Positions 1 through 9,050 of a DNA stretch of 64,000 bases are shown piece by piece. The first letter of the stretch is position 1, and each line of letters opens with the position of its first letter. Both the position numbers and the translations under genes were made by a program. The notes beneath the pieces were generated by a model that saw only the letters and a list, made by a program, of their open reading frames with translations, did not search any database and had not been told where the DNA came from. Source of the stretch: CALLPQ01 sp964392325 (GTDB lineage: Bacteria; Pseudomonadota; Alphaproteobacteria; Caulobacterales; Parvularculaceae); NCBI GenBank assembly GCA_964392325.1, contig CAYMPJ010000014.1, positions 1 through 64,000 on the forward strand. Reading direction: 5' to 3'.

Positions 1-2
1 AA

Positions 3-89
3 TGGTGCGGCCGAGAAGACTCGAACTTCCACCCGTGTTACCGGACAGCGACCTCAACGCTGCGCGTCTACCAATTCCGCCACGGCCGC
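3..89 (-). tRNA. tRNA-Leu (anticodon GAG)
   Basis: The minus strand folds as a class II tRNA of 87 nt. The acceptor stem GCGGCCG pairs with CGGCCGC, followed by discriminator A and an encoded CCA. The anticodon arm is CAGCG-TTGAGGT-CGCTG, giving anticodon GAG, which reads CUC/CUU leucine codons. A variable arm follows, and the T arm contains GTTCGAGTC. The gene is complete and its 3' end sits three bases from the window edge, so any element integrated behind it would lie outside the window. Confidence 0.96.
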
Positions 90-234
90 ACATTTTCATA
101 AAAGCGATAGTGCTGATTATGAGAAAGGTGGGCTTAGCAAAGCAATGAACAGATGTGAAGGGGATAATTGATAAAAGGGTAAATTATAACAAGGCCCGTA
201 AAATGGCTATTGCGTCCTGAACTGCTGGCGATGT

Positions 235-507
235 TCAGCCCGCCACCTGGCCGGCCATGGTGAGCATTTCGCCCGGTTCAAACTGGAAAAAATCAGCCAG
301 AATCTGGAACTCCTCAACCGTTGGGCTGGTCTGACCCGCCTCAATGGCTATAATTCGGGTTGACTGCAAGGCGGTTAAGCGGGCAAGAGTCTCGCAGCTA
401 TGCCCCTTACTGATTCGCATATGGCTCAAGACCGAACCGATAAAACGATCAAGCGTATTTTCCGGGTTGGTCTGAAATTCAAATGGGGCTGGTTTTGTCA
501 TGGACAT
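235..507 (-). CDS. Small XRE-family helix-turn-helix protein
   Basis: This 90-aa protein is mostly a single Cro/CI-type HTH domain at about residues 24-80. It contains the usual helix pattern (ETLARLTALQSTRIIAIEAG) followed by a segment that resembles the fourth helix (FQILADFFQFEPGEML). It has no effector domain, so it is probably a DNA-binding regulator or an antitoxin-like repressor. No toxin-like partner is visible beside it. It is divergent from the larger XRE gene at 868, and the two share an AT-rich intergenic region. The start at 507 follows a weak GAGATG ribosome site; a second ATG lies two codons in. The targets are unknown. Confidence 0.7.
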   Translation of the reverse strand: MSMTKPAPFEFQTNPENTLDRFIGSVLSHMRISKGHSCETLARLTALQSTRIIAIEAGQTSPTVEEFQILADFFQFEPGEMLTMAGQVAG

Positions 508-832
508 AACATCTCTATATATATAATTCTTATTAAAAGAGAATTAATACCATAAATACCCCTATGAGTAAGGGTCAACTATTATTTAATGATAGTTAAG
601 GTTAATGTTATCATGAACACAAAAGTTGTTGCGAAATAAAGCAATCTTAACTAACATGTTACATTATAAAGGGAGTTTTATGCTAACGGCTATGAGTTCT
701 GCGCATAAACTGCTACACTTATAGTCATGAAATACGACACAAACACAAAATAAACAGACACGAAACGCTTCGGACGGATTTTTGGCCTAAAAACAAGACA
801 ATTGAAAAAATTGCGCCTTACATAAGGGCGAA
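508..832. other. AT-rich divergent intergenic region
   Basis: This stretch separates two divergent XRE genes and is AT-rich, with a run of TA dinucleotides at 516-524. A 13-codon reading frame starting at 680 has a good upstream GGGAG and could be a leader peptide, but nothing else supports it. No RNA gene is recognisable. Confidence 0.4.
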
Positions 833-850
833 TGGATTAGTGGTAATCCA
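833..850. promoter_or_regulatory. 7-bp inverted repeat, candidate operator
   Basis: TGGATTA and TAATCCA form a perfect inverted repeat around a 4-base spacer. It lies 17 bases before the GTG at 868 of an XRE-type regulator gene. A short palindrome in this position fits an autorepression site for a dimeric HTH protein. The assignment is inferred from symmetry and position only. Confidence 0.35.
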
Positions 851-867
851 ATATTCGCAAGTTTTAT

Positions 868-1320
868 GTGGCCCCAATGGTAAAGTATATTTGCATGATG
901 CCTTCAGATGATATTACCGACAACTCCAATCATTTTGACTTTATTGACCTGGAACTTGGCAAAAAGCTAAAAGCCTATCGCCGGCGCGAGGACAAAACCC
1001 AAGCCGAAGTTGCGCACCATCTGGATATAAGCCCTCAACAATACCAAAAGTATGAGAAGGGCGCTTCGAAATGCAATATCTCCAATATTTATAAACTCGC
1101 CCAATATTATAATATCAATGTCGGCGAACTTCTCCCCGGGGGTGGCGCGGAATCATCAAAAGGGTTTCAGGAAGAAGCCAAAGATTTTAGCGATAACTCA
1201 ACCCCCAAAGATGTCGCCGATGAAGCCGAAGCCATGGCCCAGCTATTGGCGATTTTTGTTCGTATTCCTTCAAAGCCAACACGCCGGAAAATTCTCAACC
1301 TTCTCAATGAGATGCTTTAA
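868..1320 (+). CDS. XRE-family transcriptional regulator with C-terminal extension
   Basis: The protein has a Cro/CI-type HTH at about residues 30-85 (LKAYRRREDKTQAEVAHHLD, then ISPQQYQKYEKGASKCNISN). The layout resembles alphaproteobacterial Cro/CI regulators that end in a short acidic tail. The C-terminal 60 residues are acidic and end in a helix (AEAMAQLLAIFVRI) that may mediate dimerisation. Possible starts are the GTG at 868 or in-frame ATGs at 877, 895 and 898; none has a strong ribosome site, so the N-terminus is uncertain. A symmetrical site at 833-850 may be its operator. The next gene downstream, at 1440, is unrecognised and may be its target. Confidence 0.75.
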   Translation: MAPMVKYICMMPSDDITDNSNHFDFIDLELGKKLKAYRRREDKTQAEVAHHLDISPQQYQKYEKGASKCNISNIYKLAQYYNINVGELLPGGGAESSKGFQEEAKDFSDNSTPKDVADEAEAMAQLLAIFVRIPSKPTRRKILNLLNEML

Positions 1321-1439
1321 ACGCCCAATTTTGGCGCTCTGCTGGCCTTAAAGATCATTTATGTTCATAGCCGACTTGCGGGCCCCCCTTGCTATGATTA
1401 GAGTTCCCCTCTGATTGATCGTGATATTGGGGACTTTTG

Positions 1440-2945
1440 ATGCAGTTATCTGGCATACATCTGACCGACCAGGGGTCTCCGGTAGGCTCTGGAAAAATCG
1501 GTCTCTTTCGTAATAACACCCCTATCCCCGTACGCCCGCACCAAAGCGTAACCCTTCTTTGCTATCGCAATGAGCACAAAGATATGATCTGTTTGCACGA
1601 AAGCTATCAGGAACGCGATCAAAGCTCAGGCTTTTATTCTGGCCTACCAGATACGCGCGACGCGCATTTTACATTTTTCCTCCCCATGGCTTTAACCAGA
1701 TTCATCAAAGGCCAATTTCAAAATTTACGCCCCGGCCTGCAAGATAATATTGCGTTTGAATCAACCCAATCAGATAAATTACGCTCAACCGAAATGGGAA
1801 GCCTATACATAAAATTGCCAGATATGACGAATACAGATGATTTTGTGCATTTGGTCATCAAACGCATGGCAACCTCTTCGACCCATAGCAATGATGGCAT
1901 TACAATTGATATTCTGGCTGAAATGCAGGCGATTGGTCTTGGTGGCTGGGCAAGCAATGTCCGCGATCATGATTATGATAAAAATGCTGACTATCGCCTT
2001 GATATCAGTTTTACCATAAACCGGGAAACGTTAGAATTTCGATATGAAGATGGCGTCAAACAAGGCGCAAGCACTTCCGGGATGACACGATATTATCCCG
2101 GTGACGAGGTTCAAACCGACCTTGCAAACATGAATATCAAACATCCCCTTATTTATAATACAGGCGGTATTTTTGCTCTCTCTAGTGAGGGTGTGCATGC
2201 ATTCAATTTTTCTGGACCCACGAGAATTCAACCGGTCAAGTTACGCGGCTGGGGGTGGGGTAGTGTTTATGATGCAGATACGCAATGGGGTCGAAATGAT
2301 TTGGTGCTCCCCTTTTTGACCAAATCGTTTCTGGAAGAACATCTCGATGCCATGAGCACAGTTGAGAACGATGTTCTTCGCACCTCCATAAATCTTCATC
2401 AAGGCGATATGGGGTACCATGTTGAAAATGAAACCGCAGACTATATGAGCAAGAATTCCGACGCTCTAAATGTACGCGACATTGAGGCGCTCGATATAAC
2501 TCTTGAGGTCGACCGCTTCGGGCTCGTTATGGGGCTTGATGGAAAATTATCGCGGGTACAGCCCGACACACGCAGCGAAAGTGATAAACCCGCCCAAGGC
2601 CCCCGATATTCGAAATCTTTGATGATCCCCTGGGAAGTTCTGATCTGTAAGGATTTTCATTTACCTAAATTTATGCGCCATTGGTACGGGCAAAGACTGG
2701 CGAAAACAGAAGAACTATCAAAGCGGATTAACCAGCAGCAATCTTTTACAAATGCCAATGATAAAAAGGCTGAAATGATCCAGTCCGGTATTTTACCGGC
2801 CCTTGATTTCAGTTTAGTCACCAGTAGCCGGGTTCAATTTTCTACCGATGAAAATTTTCTACAGTCAGCGTCAAGGCGTTTGAAAGGTATTTTTACCGAG
2901 CAGGAACCACCCCTACCCTTTCCTGTCAAGCGACGGACAGGATAA
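1440..2945 (+). CDS. Unrecognised 501-aa protein
   Basis: I do not recognise this family. The ATG at 1440 is preferred over the TTG at 1437 because GGGGA lies six bases upstream. No signal peptide or membrane segment is visible, so the product is probably cytoplasmic. It is of mixed composition, with a Gly/Trp motif (LRGWGWGSVYD) near residue 275 and a basic, Gln/Asn-containing C-terminal part. It ends one base before the convergent methyltransferase gene. Codon use does not stand out from its neighbours. A regulator gene directly upstream suggests controlled expression, but the role is unknown. Confidence 0.6.
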   Translation: MQLSGIHLTDQGSPVGSGKIGLFRNNTPIPVRPHQSVTLLCYRNEHKDMICLHESYQERDQSSGFYSGLPDTRDAHFTFFLPMALTRFIKGQFQNLRPGLQDNIAFESTQSDKLRSTEMGSLYIKLPDMTNTDDFVHLVIKRMATSSTHSNDGITIDILAEMQAIGLGGWASNVRDHDYDKNADYRLDISFTINRETLEFRYEDGVKQGASTSGMTRYYPGDEVQTDLANMNIKHPLIYNTGGIFALSSEGVHAFNFSGPTRIQPVKLRGWGWGSVYDADTQWGRNDLVLPFLTKSFLEEHLDAMSTVENDVLRTSINLHQGDMGYHVENETADYMSKNSDALNVRDIEALDITLEVDRFGLVMGLDGKLSRVQPDTRSESDKPAQGPRYSKSLMIPWEVLICKDFHLPKFMRHWYGQRLAKTEELSKRINQQQSFTNANDKKAEMIQSGILPALDFSLVTSSRVQFSTDENFLQSASRRLKGIFTEQEPPLPFPVKRRTG

Positions 2946-2946
2946 A

Positions 2947-4038
2947 TCAAGCCGATTGTAATTTCTCAAACGCAAATGTTTTTGTGAGAAAACCGATATC
3001 GCTTCCCCTTTTCACAAAACCACACTCTTGGGATAGGCCCACATAATCTTCCCGGCAATGACTGTCATAATAGGGCTCATGAAAGCCGCGCGGAAAATTT
3101 TCTAAAAGTATATCTAGCCCCGGCTCATCCCCATACTGAATACTATCAGCAATAATGAGCAAACCACCCGGGCGCAACACTCTGTACGCCTCTTTCAGCA
3201 CATCTCTGCGTACTTTAGGGGGCAACTCATGAAAAAGATAAACTGCTGTGATTATATCGTAAGAGCCGGAGGTTAATCCGGTATTTTCTGCCGCTGCATT
3301 TACAAAATCAACATTGCGATATTTCCCAAGACGTGCGCGTGCCTTACCCACATAGGCTGGAGAAAGATCCAGACCTGTCACATTCAGGTTCGGCCAGTTA
3401 TGTTTTATTTCATTCAGATAGCATCCCGTTCCACAGCCAAGATCGAGCAGTTTGAGGTCATCAGGACTATTTTCTTGTAATTTTTCAGCGATAAACGGCA
3501 AGGTTGTTCGGCGCATCGCGGCGGCTGAACCGGTAAAGATGGTTTCAACCTGCATATCGTAGCGCTCTGCGCTTTCCTTTGTTAGCCAACCATCAGTTTG
3601 AAAATGGAAATTTTGCAAAAAGTAGCGCGGAAATTTCTCCCGAGTATGTTCGGATAAAACTTCAGAATGATGTTGATTAATTTTTCGATGAGCAACTTTT
3701 TCTGCATCGATGAAATAATCCCGGCTTTGCTTCCATAATTTCATCGGGTTGGAAAACGCAGTTGCCTCTATTGGCATTTTATAAACACCAGCGCCAATAT
3801 TCGCCCAATCTTTTTTAAATAATTCCCGAAAAGATGTTTTAAGGCGGTCTCGATCAAGCGGGGCAGAATGTTCAGCGTAAGGGGCTTCACCCGGATTGGT
3901 AAGCGGTCCCATTTTACGCCGACCTAGCGCATAATGTCCGGTATACCAAGCGATGCGCGGCATTTGCAAAGCAGAATAAGAGACCCGTTTTAACCCTTTC
4001 ATCAAGGTTTTAGGAAGGATATGTGTCTGTTCTTGCAT
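2947..4038 (-). CDS. Class I SAM-dependent methyltransferase with a conserved N-terminal module
   Basis: The C-terminal half is a Methyltransf_11/25-type domain. Motif I is LLDLGCGTGCYLNEI at about residue 197, the acidic motif II is VTGLDLSPAYV, and the post-motif is YDIITAVYLFHELPP. The first ~190 residues are not part of a standard methyltransferase fold and include YFLQNFHFQTDGWLTKESA, which I associate with conserved uncharacterised bacterial proteins. The substrate is unknown. The start codon directly follows the stop of the upstream RNA methyltransferase (TGA-ATG), and GGAGGT lies inside that gene's last codons, so the two are translationally coupled. A small-molecule, quinone or lipid substrate is equally possible. 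Confidence 0.85.
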   Translation of the reverse strand: MQEQTHILPKTLMKGLKRVSYSALQMPRIAWYTGHYALGRRKMGPLTNPGEAPYAEHSAPLDRDRLKTSFRELFKKDWANIGAGVYKMPIEATAFSNPMKLWKQSRDYFIDAEKVAHRKINQHHSEVLSEHTREKFPRYFLQNFHFQTDGWLTKESAERYDMQVETIFTGSAAAMRRTTLPFIAEKLQENSPDDLKLLDLGCGTGCYLNEIKHNWPNLNVTGLDLSPAYVGKARARLGKYRNVDFVNAAAENTGLTSGSYDIITAVYLFHELPPKVRRDVLKEAYRVLRPGGLLIIADSIQYGDEPGLDILLENFPRGFHEPYYDSHCREDYVGLSQECGFVKRGSDIGFLTKTFAFEKLQSA

Positions 4039-5472
4039 TCAAACCTCCAAATTATCAAGTCTCTCAAACTTGCCTATCAGTTCAATATGGGGACTAAATG
4101 CGAATTGGTCCACCAATTGAACCTGCGTCAGTGTGTACCCCCCTTTCGCCAGCAATCTTGCGTCGGTAGCAAATGTCTTTGGATTACACGAAACACCGAT
4201 AATTAGCGGCACGTTAGAATTTGCCATCTGCTTTGCTTGTGCTGGTGCTCCGGCGCGCGGCGGGTCAAAAATAATCGCATCAAAATCATTTAGCTCGTCG
4301 GGAAAAAGCGGCTGACGAAACAAATCACGAGCCTGCGCATCTAGCACCCGCAACATTTGCGAAGAAAACCGGCGATAGGCTTTATTGAGATTTGCAATCG
4401 CCTCTTCATGATTATCAGCGCCGTAAACCCGATAATGTCGCGACAGAGGCAAGGCAAAAGCGCCGCAGCCACAAAATAAATCAGCAATTTTAGCTGTTTT
4501 ACCAAGATTGGCATTACCTAAAATATCCGTAACCCCCTCTAGCAGGGCTTTTTGCCCAGCAACACTCGCTTGCAGAAATGCACCCGGCGGCACCGCCACT
4601 TCAATCCCGTCAAAATTAACAACCGGATCGATCAAGCTAATCAATATGTCTCCATTTATTGAAAAACGGGCAATCGGGTTTTCGCGCATCTTGCTTGCAA
4701 TTGCTTCAAAATTTTCCGCGCTAACATCATGGGCTTCCAGATCGCCAATCAAATTGAGGTCAAACACCCCGTCGCACATATTAATCTGGATAAGGAATGA
4801 TTCAATATGATCGGGTATACAGTCAACAAAATCAGATAGATTATGATAGAGCCGCAATAAATCAGGATGCAAAATATCGCACTCTTGTAAAGGCACAATC
4901 CGGTGGGTTCCGCGCGCTTTAAACCCTATCGCACAAACCCCACTCTCGCGCGAGACTGAAAAACTAGCCCGGCGTCTCGAATTTTTGGCGATATTAGGGG
5001 GTGGCATAAAAACATAACCCGCACCCTTATCATTTTCAAAATCCCCGCCTATCTCATCAGAACAAGAAATACCTTCGCGCGATAAAGCATCGCGAATTTG
5101 TTTTTGCTTCCACGCGCGTGTAAATTCCGGAGAGATATGTTGTAGCGCGCACCCCCCGCAATCACCAAAATGTTTGCAAACCGGTTCGACCCGATTAGCA
5201 GACGGTTCGATTAGATCTTCAATATACCCCCTCTCCCCAATCACTCTGACCAATGCCTGATCTCCCGGAGCGCCAAAAGGTATATGAACCGTTTGCGTTT
5301 CATGGATAGCGATAGCATCCCCCTTAGCGCCCAAATCATGCAGCTTTAGAGATGCGGAAAAGGCAGGTTTCGGCGCAGTCTTTTTTGATTTTGATTTTCT
5401 CTTATTCGGGCTCTTAGTCGGGCCCTTATGTGAGCGCCTTTTACCGGAGCCTTTTGGTGATTGTCTTCCCAT
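4039..5472 (-). CDS. 23S rRNA/tRNA m5U methyltransferase (RlmD/TrmA family)
   Basis: This enzyme would transfer a methyl group from SAM to C5 of a uridine in rRNA or tRNA. A lysine-rich tail (1-35) is followed by a TRAM-like RNA-binding domain (about 40-92). An iron-sulfur motif comes next, with Cys99, Cys105 and Cys108 and a fourth Cys in VPLQECDIL. The C-terminal domain has the SAM motif DLFCGCGAFALPLS, the FDPPRAGAP motif, the catalytic cysteine in IIGVSCNPKTF and the base glutamate in HIELIGKFER. All key residues are present. It lies between tlyA (4-base gap) and a coupled methyltransferase. RlmD, RlmC and TrmA cannot be separated by eye, so no symbol is given. Confidence 0.9.
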   Translation of the reverse strand: MGRQSPKGSGKRRSHKGPTKSPNKRKSKSKKTAPKPAFSASLKLHDLGAKGDAIAIHETQTVHIPFGAPGDQALVRVIGERGYIEDLIEPSANRVEPVCKHFGDCGGCALQHISPEFTRAWKQKQIRDALSREGISCSDEIGGDFENDKGAGYVFMPPPNIAKNSRRRASFSVSRESGVCAIGFKARGTHRIVPLQECDILHPDLLRLYHNLSDFVDCIPDHIESFLIQINMCDGVFDLNLIGDLEAHDVSAENFEAIASKMRENPIARFSINGDILISLIDPVVNFDGIEVAVPPGAFLQASVAGQKALLEGVTDILGNANLGKTAKIADLFCGCGAFALPLSRHYRVYGADNHEEAIANLNKAYRRFSSQMLRVLDAQARDLFRQPLFPDELNDFDAIIFDPPRAGAPAQAKQMANSNVPLIIGVSCNPKTFATDARLLAKGGYTLTQVQLVDQFAFSPHIELIGKFERLDNLEV

Positions 5473-5476
5473 GTGT

Positions 5477-6220
5477 TTAGCCAGTACCCTTTATAGCAAA
5501 AAGCAAAAATTCCCGATTACCATCGCCCCCCTTTATCGGGCTTTCACAATAATTTTTGACAGTAAAACCCTCTTGGATAAACCATGTTTCCATATCATTT
5601 TGTAAATCCAAATAGTCCTGATGGGTTGCGCTAACAATACCATTTTTACCAATCATTTTAGGGCCAAGCTCGAACTGGGGCTTTACAAGCGCGATCAGTT
5701 TTGCATAGGCACGCAATAATTGCATCGATTGCGGTAGCGCTTTTTTCAAACTGATAAAACTAACATCGGTAACCAACAAGTCTAACTCTTCTGGAATTAA
5801 ATCGGATGTCACCGTTTTGGAATGGGTTTTTTCAAGATTAATAACATTATGACATCCGGATATTTCCGGATGCAATTGGCCCTGCCCGACATCAACCGCA
5901 TAAATTTTTTTTGCGCCGCGCCGCAACAATACATCACAAAACCCGCCCGTCGATGCGCCTAAATCCAGACATACTAATCCATCCGGATTTATTAGAAAAT
6001 TATCTAAAGCCGCCTCTAGTTTTATCCCCCCTCTAGACACATAAGACATAACAGCCGGTCCAAGATGCAATTTTTGATCAGCCGTCACTTTTTGCGATGG
6101 TCTCCTCGCAATAGTTCCGTCAACACAAACCTGTCCCTCTTTAATTGCACTTTGAGCGCGCGCACGCGAGCTAAATAACCCCTTTTGCAATAATAATTGG
6201 TCTAAACGCATTTGCTTCAC
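5477..6220 (-). CDS. tlyA: TlyA family rRNA 2'-O-methyltransferase
   Basis: An S4 RNA-binding domain (about residues 4-62, MRLDQLLLQKGLFSSRARAQ) is fused to an FtsJ-like methyltransferase domain. The latter has the SAM motif CLDLGASTGGFCDVLLRRGA and the acidic strand LLVTDVSFISLKKALP. This is the standard TlyA architecture and length (247 aa). TlyA proteins 2'-O-methylate cytidines in 16S and 23S rRNA and determine capreomycin sensitivity in mycobacteria. Some homologues are annotated as haemolysins. It starts with GTG at 6220 (alternative ATG at 6211) and lies 6 bases after the flavoprotein gene in a minus-strand run rich in methyltransferases. Confidence 0.9.
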   Translation of the reverse strand: MKQMRLDQLLLQKGLFSSRARAQSAIKEGQVCVDGTIARRPSQKVTADQKLHLGPAVMSYVSRGGIKLEAALDNFLINPDGLVCLDLGASTGGFCDVLLRRGAKKIYAVDVGQGQLHPEISGCHNVINLEKTHSKTVTSDLIPEELDLLVTDVSFISLKKALPQSMQLLRAYAKLIALVKPQFELGPKMIGKNGIVSATHQDYLDLQNDMETWFIQEGFTVKNYCESPIKGGDGNREFLLFAIKGTG

Positions 6221-6226
6221 ATTTTA

Positions 6227-7438
6227 CTATATATGGGTTCCTGCCGCATGAGCACTCGCCCATGCCCACTGAAAATTATAACCCCCAAGCCACCCCGTTA
6301 CATCTAAAACCTCGCCAACAAAATAAAGACCGGGTACAGATTTTACCATCATTGATTTTGAATCGAGAGCTTTAGTATCAATACCGCCAAGGGTCACCTC
6401 CGCAGTGCGATAGCCTTCCGAGCCAACCGGCACTATTTGCCAATTTTGCAAATGCTCGCGTAAAACCCTTAATTTTTTATCTGACCAATCGCCAATATGC
6501 CCGGCCCAACCATGGAGGGAGGCAAGAGAAACACTAAGGCTTTTGGGTAAAACCTCGCTCAACAAACTATCGATTTTCACACCGCCAGTCTCACGCTTTT
6601 TCGATAACAACCAGTTATAAACATCCTGACCGGGCAATAAATCCAAATTGATCACCTCCCCTTCCCGCCAATAATTTGATATTTGTAAGACGCTTGGACC
6701 AGATAATCCGCGATGGGTAAATAATAATCCCTCTTGAAAACTGGTCTGGTTCTTTCTTTTTCCCGTACTTAATTTGGCTTCAACACTAACGCCAGAAAGT
6801 TTTGCCGTCATTTCTTTGATATCGCCGGAAAAATTAAGGGGCACCAGACCGGGCCGTGTCTCTATCACATTAATATCAAACTGCTCTGCGATTTGATATC
6901 CAAATCCGGTTGCGCCAATTTTCGGGATCGACTTCCCCCCCGTAGCTATCACCAAAGAGGCGCATTGATATGTTTTATCGCTAGTTTTCAATACAAAATG
7001 CTCGGGCTTTTTCTCAATATTTTCAACCACAATATCGATTTTAATATCAACCTTCTCGCGCCGACATGCAGCGAGCAGCATATCAATTATTTGCACTGAA
7101 CTCTCATCACAAAATAATTGCCCAAGTTTTTTTTCATGCCAAGCAATTCCTGCCCGATCCACATGAGAAATAAAATCCTGCGGTGTAAAACGCGCCAGCG
7201 CGGAAACACAAAATTTTGGATTTTGTGAAAGAAAATTTTCAGGACGTGTGCGTATATTTGTAAAATTGCACCGCCCACCGCCAGAAATACGAATTTTTTC
7301 ACCAATTTTAGGGGCATGATCAATCACCAATACGCTGCGCCCACGCGCACCGGCGGTTTGCGCACAAAAAAGCCCGGCAGCACCGGCCCCGATAATAATG
7401 ACGTCATAGTCGTTTGAAGTTTGGCGGGTTGCGGGCAT
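6227..7438 (-). CDS. BaiN/YhiN-like NAD(P)/FAD-dependent oxidoreductase (HI0933 family)
   Basis: The N-terminus has the dinucleotide-binding motif VIIIGAGAAGLFCAQTAGAR with its FAD-binding strand, followed by GEKIRISGGGRCNFTN, which is diagnostic of the HI0933/BaiN family. The C-terminal flavin motif (GLYFVGEVLDVTGWLGGYNF) is also present. At 403 aa it is full length. Family members are cytoplasmic flavoproteins of mostly unknown physiological substrate, and the homologue BaiN has been linked to bile-acid dehydroxylation. It is unlikely to have that role here. The gene sits tightly upstream of tlyA, an arrangement that gives little functional information. Confidence 0.9.
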   Translation of the reverse strand: MPATRQTSNDYDVIIIGAGAAGLFCAQTAGARGRSVLVIDHAPKIGEKIRISGGGRCNFTNIRTRPENFLSQNPKFCVSALARFTPQDFISHVDRAGIAWHEKKLGQLFCDESSVQIIDMLLAACRREKVDIKIDIVVENIEKKPEHFVLKTSDKTYQCASLVIATGGKSIPKIGATGFGYQIAEQFDINVIETRPGLVPLNFSGDIKEMTAKLSGVSVEAKLSTGKRKNQTSFQEGLLFTHRGLSGPSVLQISNYWREGEVINLDLLPGQDVYNWLLSKKRETGGVKIDSLLSEVLPKSLSVSLASLHGWAGHIGDWSDKKLRVLREHLQNWQIVPVGSEGYRTAEVTLGGIDTKALDSKSMMVKSVPGLYFVGEVLDVTGWLGGYNFQWAWASAHAAGTHI

Positions 7439-7452
7439 ATCGGATCCTATCC

Positions 7453-8973
7453 CTATGCCCGGTAGTTTTGTGCAAGATTTGCAAATTCACACAACAGGGC
7501 GCGCGTCTCGCGCGGATCAATAATATCCTCAATAGCAAAATGCTCCGCTGTACGAAAAGGGGAAGTAACTTTTTTCAAACGGGTTTTTATCTCGTTCAAA
7601 GCTGCTTGCGGGTCCGCTTCCTTCTCAAGTTCGGCCTTGTACGCAACTTCAACGCCGCCCTCCATTGGCAAAGACCCCCAATCTCCCGAAGGCCAAGCAA
7701 AGCGATACTGAAAGCGCGTATGGTCCGACATTGCCGCGCCAGCGACACCATAAGCCTTGCGAATAATGACACTAGCCCAAGGGGTTTTGGCTTTATAAAT
7801 TGCATTCATGGCCTCAACACCGCGCCGGATCGTGCCTGCTTTTTCAGCTTCCAAACCAATCATAAAGCCGGGATTATCAACAAGGTGAATGACGGGTATT
7901 TTAAACAGGTCAGCAAGCTGAATAAACCGGTTTGCTTTCTCAGCCGTGCTCGCAGTCCACGACCCACCCATAAAGGTTGGATCAGAGGCCAGAACAGCAA
8001 TTGGCCAACCATCGAAGCGAGAAAAAGAGGTAATAACGCCGCGCCCCCACCATTGGCCCATCTCAAAAACACTTTTCTGGTCGGCCAAAACCTCGATGAT
8101 ACGGCGCATATTATAAGCTTGGCGCTTATCCTTTGGAACAACCGACAAAAGGCCTTCATCGCGCCGATCAACCGGATCCAAATTAGGCAACCTTAGATGA
8201 GGCCCATCTTTATGGGCAGGCAGATAGGATAAAAACCGGCGCGCTTTTGCAAAAGCTTCTTCCTCGCTTTGCGCCTCATCATCAATAACCCCGTTGCGGG
8301 TGTGAATATCTACGCCGCCAAGCTCATCATTACTCAATAGTGGATCGCCTATCGCCGCAGCTACTTTTGGTCCAGCGGTAAAAACCTGAGACACGCCGCG
8401 CACCATCACACTATAATGACTGGCGACCATCCGCGCAGCGCCAAGCCCGGCTACGGGCCCAAGCGCCAAACTCACCACAGGCACTGTCTCCAGATTTTTT
8501 ACAACATAATCCCAACCCGGCACGTAGGGCACATAAGTATAGCCAATATCTTCCAATGACTTAACAGACCCACCGCCGCCGGTCCCATCAATCATCCGGA
8601 TAAGGGGAATTTTCAAGTCGCCAGCCATTTGTTCAGCTTGCGTAAACTTTCGGTGTATGGCCGCATCGGCTGCACCGCCGCGCACTGTAAAATCATCAGC
8701 AGATGCGACCACAGTTTGATTATTAATCCGCCCACGTCCAAAAATAAAATTAGATGGATGGAGTTTTTTCAAATCGCCGTCATCATCATATACTGCCCGG
8801 CCCGCTATTTTTCCAATTTCACGAAACGAGCCTTTATCAAGCAGCGCTTCAATGCGTTCGCGTGCATTCAACTTACCCTTGGATTTTTGCCGGGCCAGTT
8901 TATCTGCGCCGCCCATCTCTTCTGCGTGCTTGGCTCTTTTAGCCAGCTCATCAATTTCTTTTTTCCAGGACAT
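7453..8973 (-). CDS. Acyl-CoA carboxylase carboxyltransferase (beta) subunit
   Basis: The 506-aa protein has the two crotonase-like halves of biotin-dependent acyl-CoA carboxyltransferases. The N-terminal half contains KGKLNARERIEALLDKGSF and the oxyanion-forming glycines of IDGTGGGGSVKS. The C-terminal half contains LADLFKIPVIHLVDNPGFM and the IRKAYGVAGAAM motif. It would move carboxyl groups from carboxybiotin to a short acyl-CoA such as propionyl-CoA. The size and motifs resemble PccB more than AccD. No biotin carboxylase/BCCP alpha subunit gene is in the window, so the partner must be elsewhere. AAGGAT lies seven bases before the ATG. The acyl substrate cannot be fixed by eye. Confidence 0.9.
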   Translation of the reverse strand: MSWKKEIDELAKRAKHAEEMGGADKLARQKSKGKLNARERIEALLDKGSFREIGKIAGRAVYDDDGDLKKLHPSNFIFGRGRINNQTVVASADDFTVRGGAADAAIHRKFTQAEQMAGDLKIPLIRMIDGTGGGGSVKSLEDIGYTYVPYVPGWDYVVKNLETVPVVSLALGPVAGLGAARMVASHYSVMVRGVSQVFTAGPKVAAAIGDPLLSNDELGGVDIHTRNGVIDDEAQSEEEAFAKARRFLSYLPAHKDGPHLRLPNLDPVDRRDEGLLSVVPKDKRQAYNMRRIIEVLADQKSVFEMGQWWGRGVITSFSRFDGWPIAVLASDPTFMGGSWTASTAEKANRFIQLADLFKIPVIHLVDNPGFMIGLEAEKAGTIRRGVEAMNAIYKAKTPWASVIIRKAYGVAGAAMSDHTRFQYRFAWPSGDWGSLPMEGGVEVAYKAELEKEADPQAALNEIKTRLKKVTSPFRTAEHFAIEDIIDPRETRALLCEFANLAQNYRA

Positions 8974-9050
8974 ATTTCATCCTTTCGATCAGATGATTAG
9001 GTGACACTGTTATATGTTATCGAGGGGGATGGTCTAAACGTGCAAAAAGC

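Noticed and set aside
7414..8196. 260-codon open frame on the plus strand
   Set aside because: It is antisense to the well-supported acyl-CoA carboxyltransferase gene and its peptide has no family pattern; it exists because of codon bias in the real gene.
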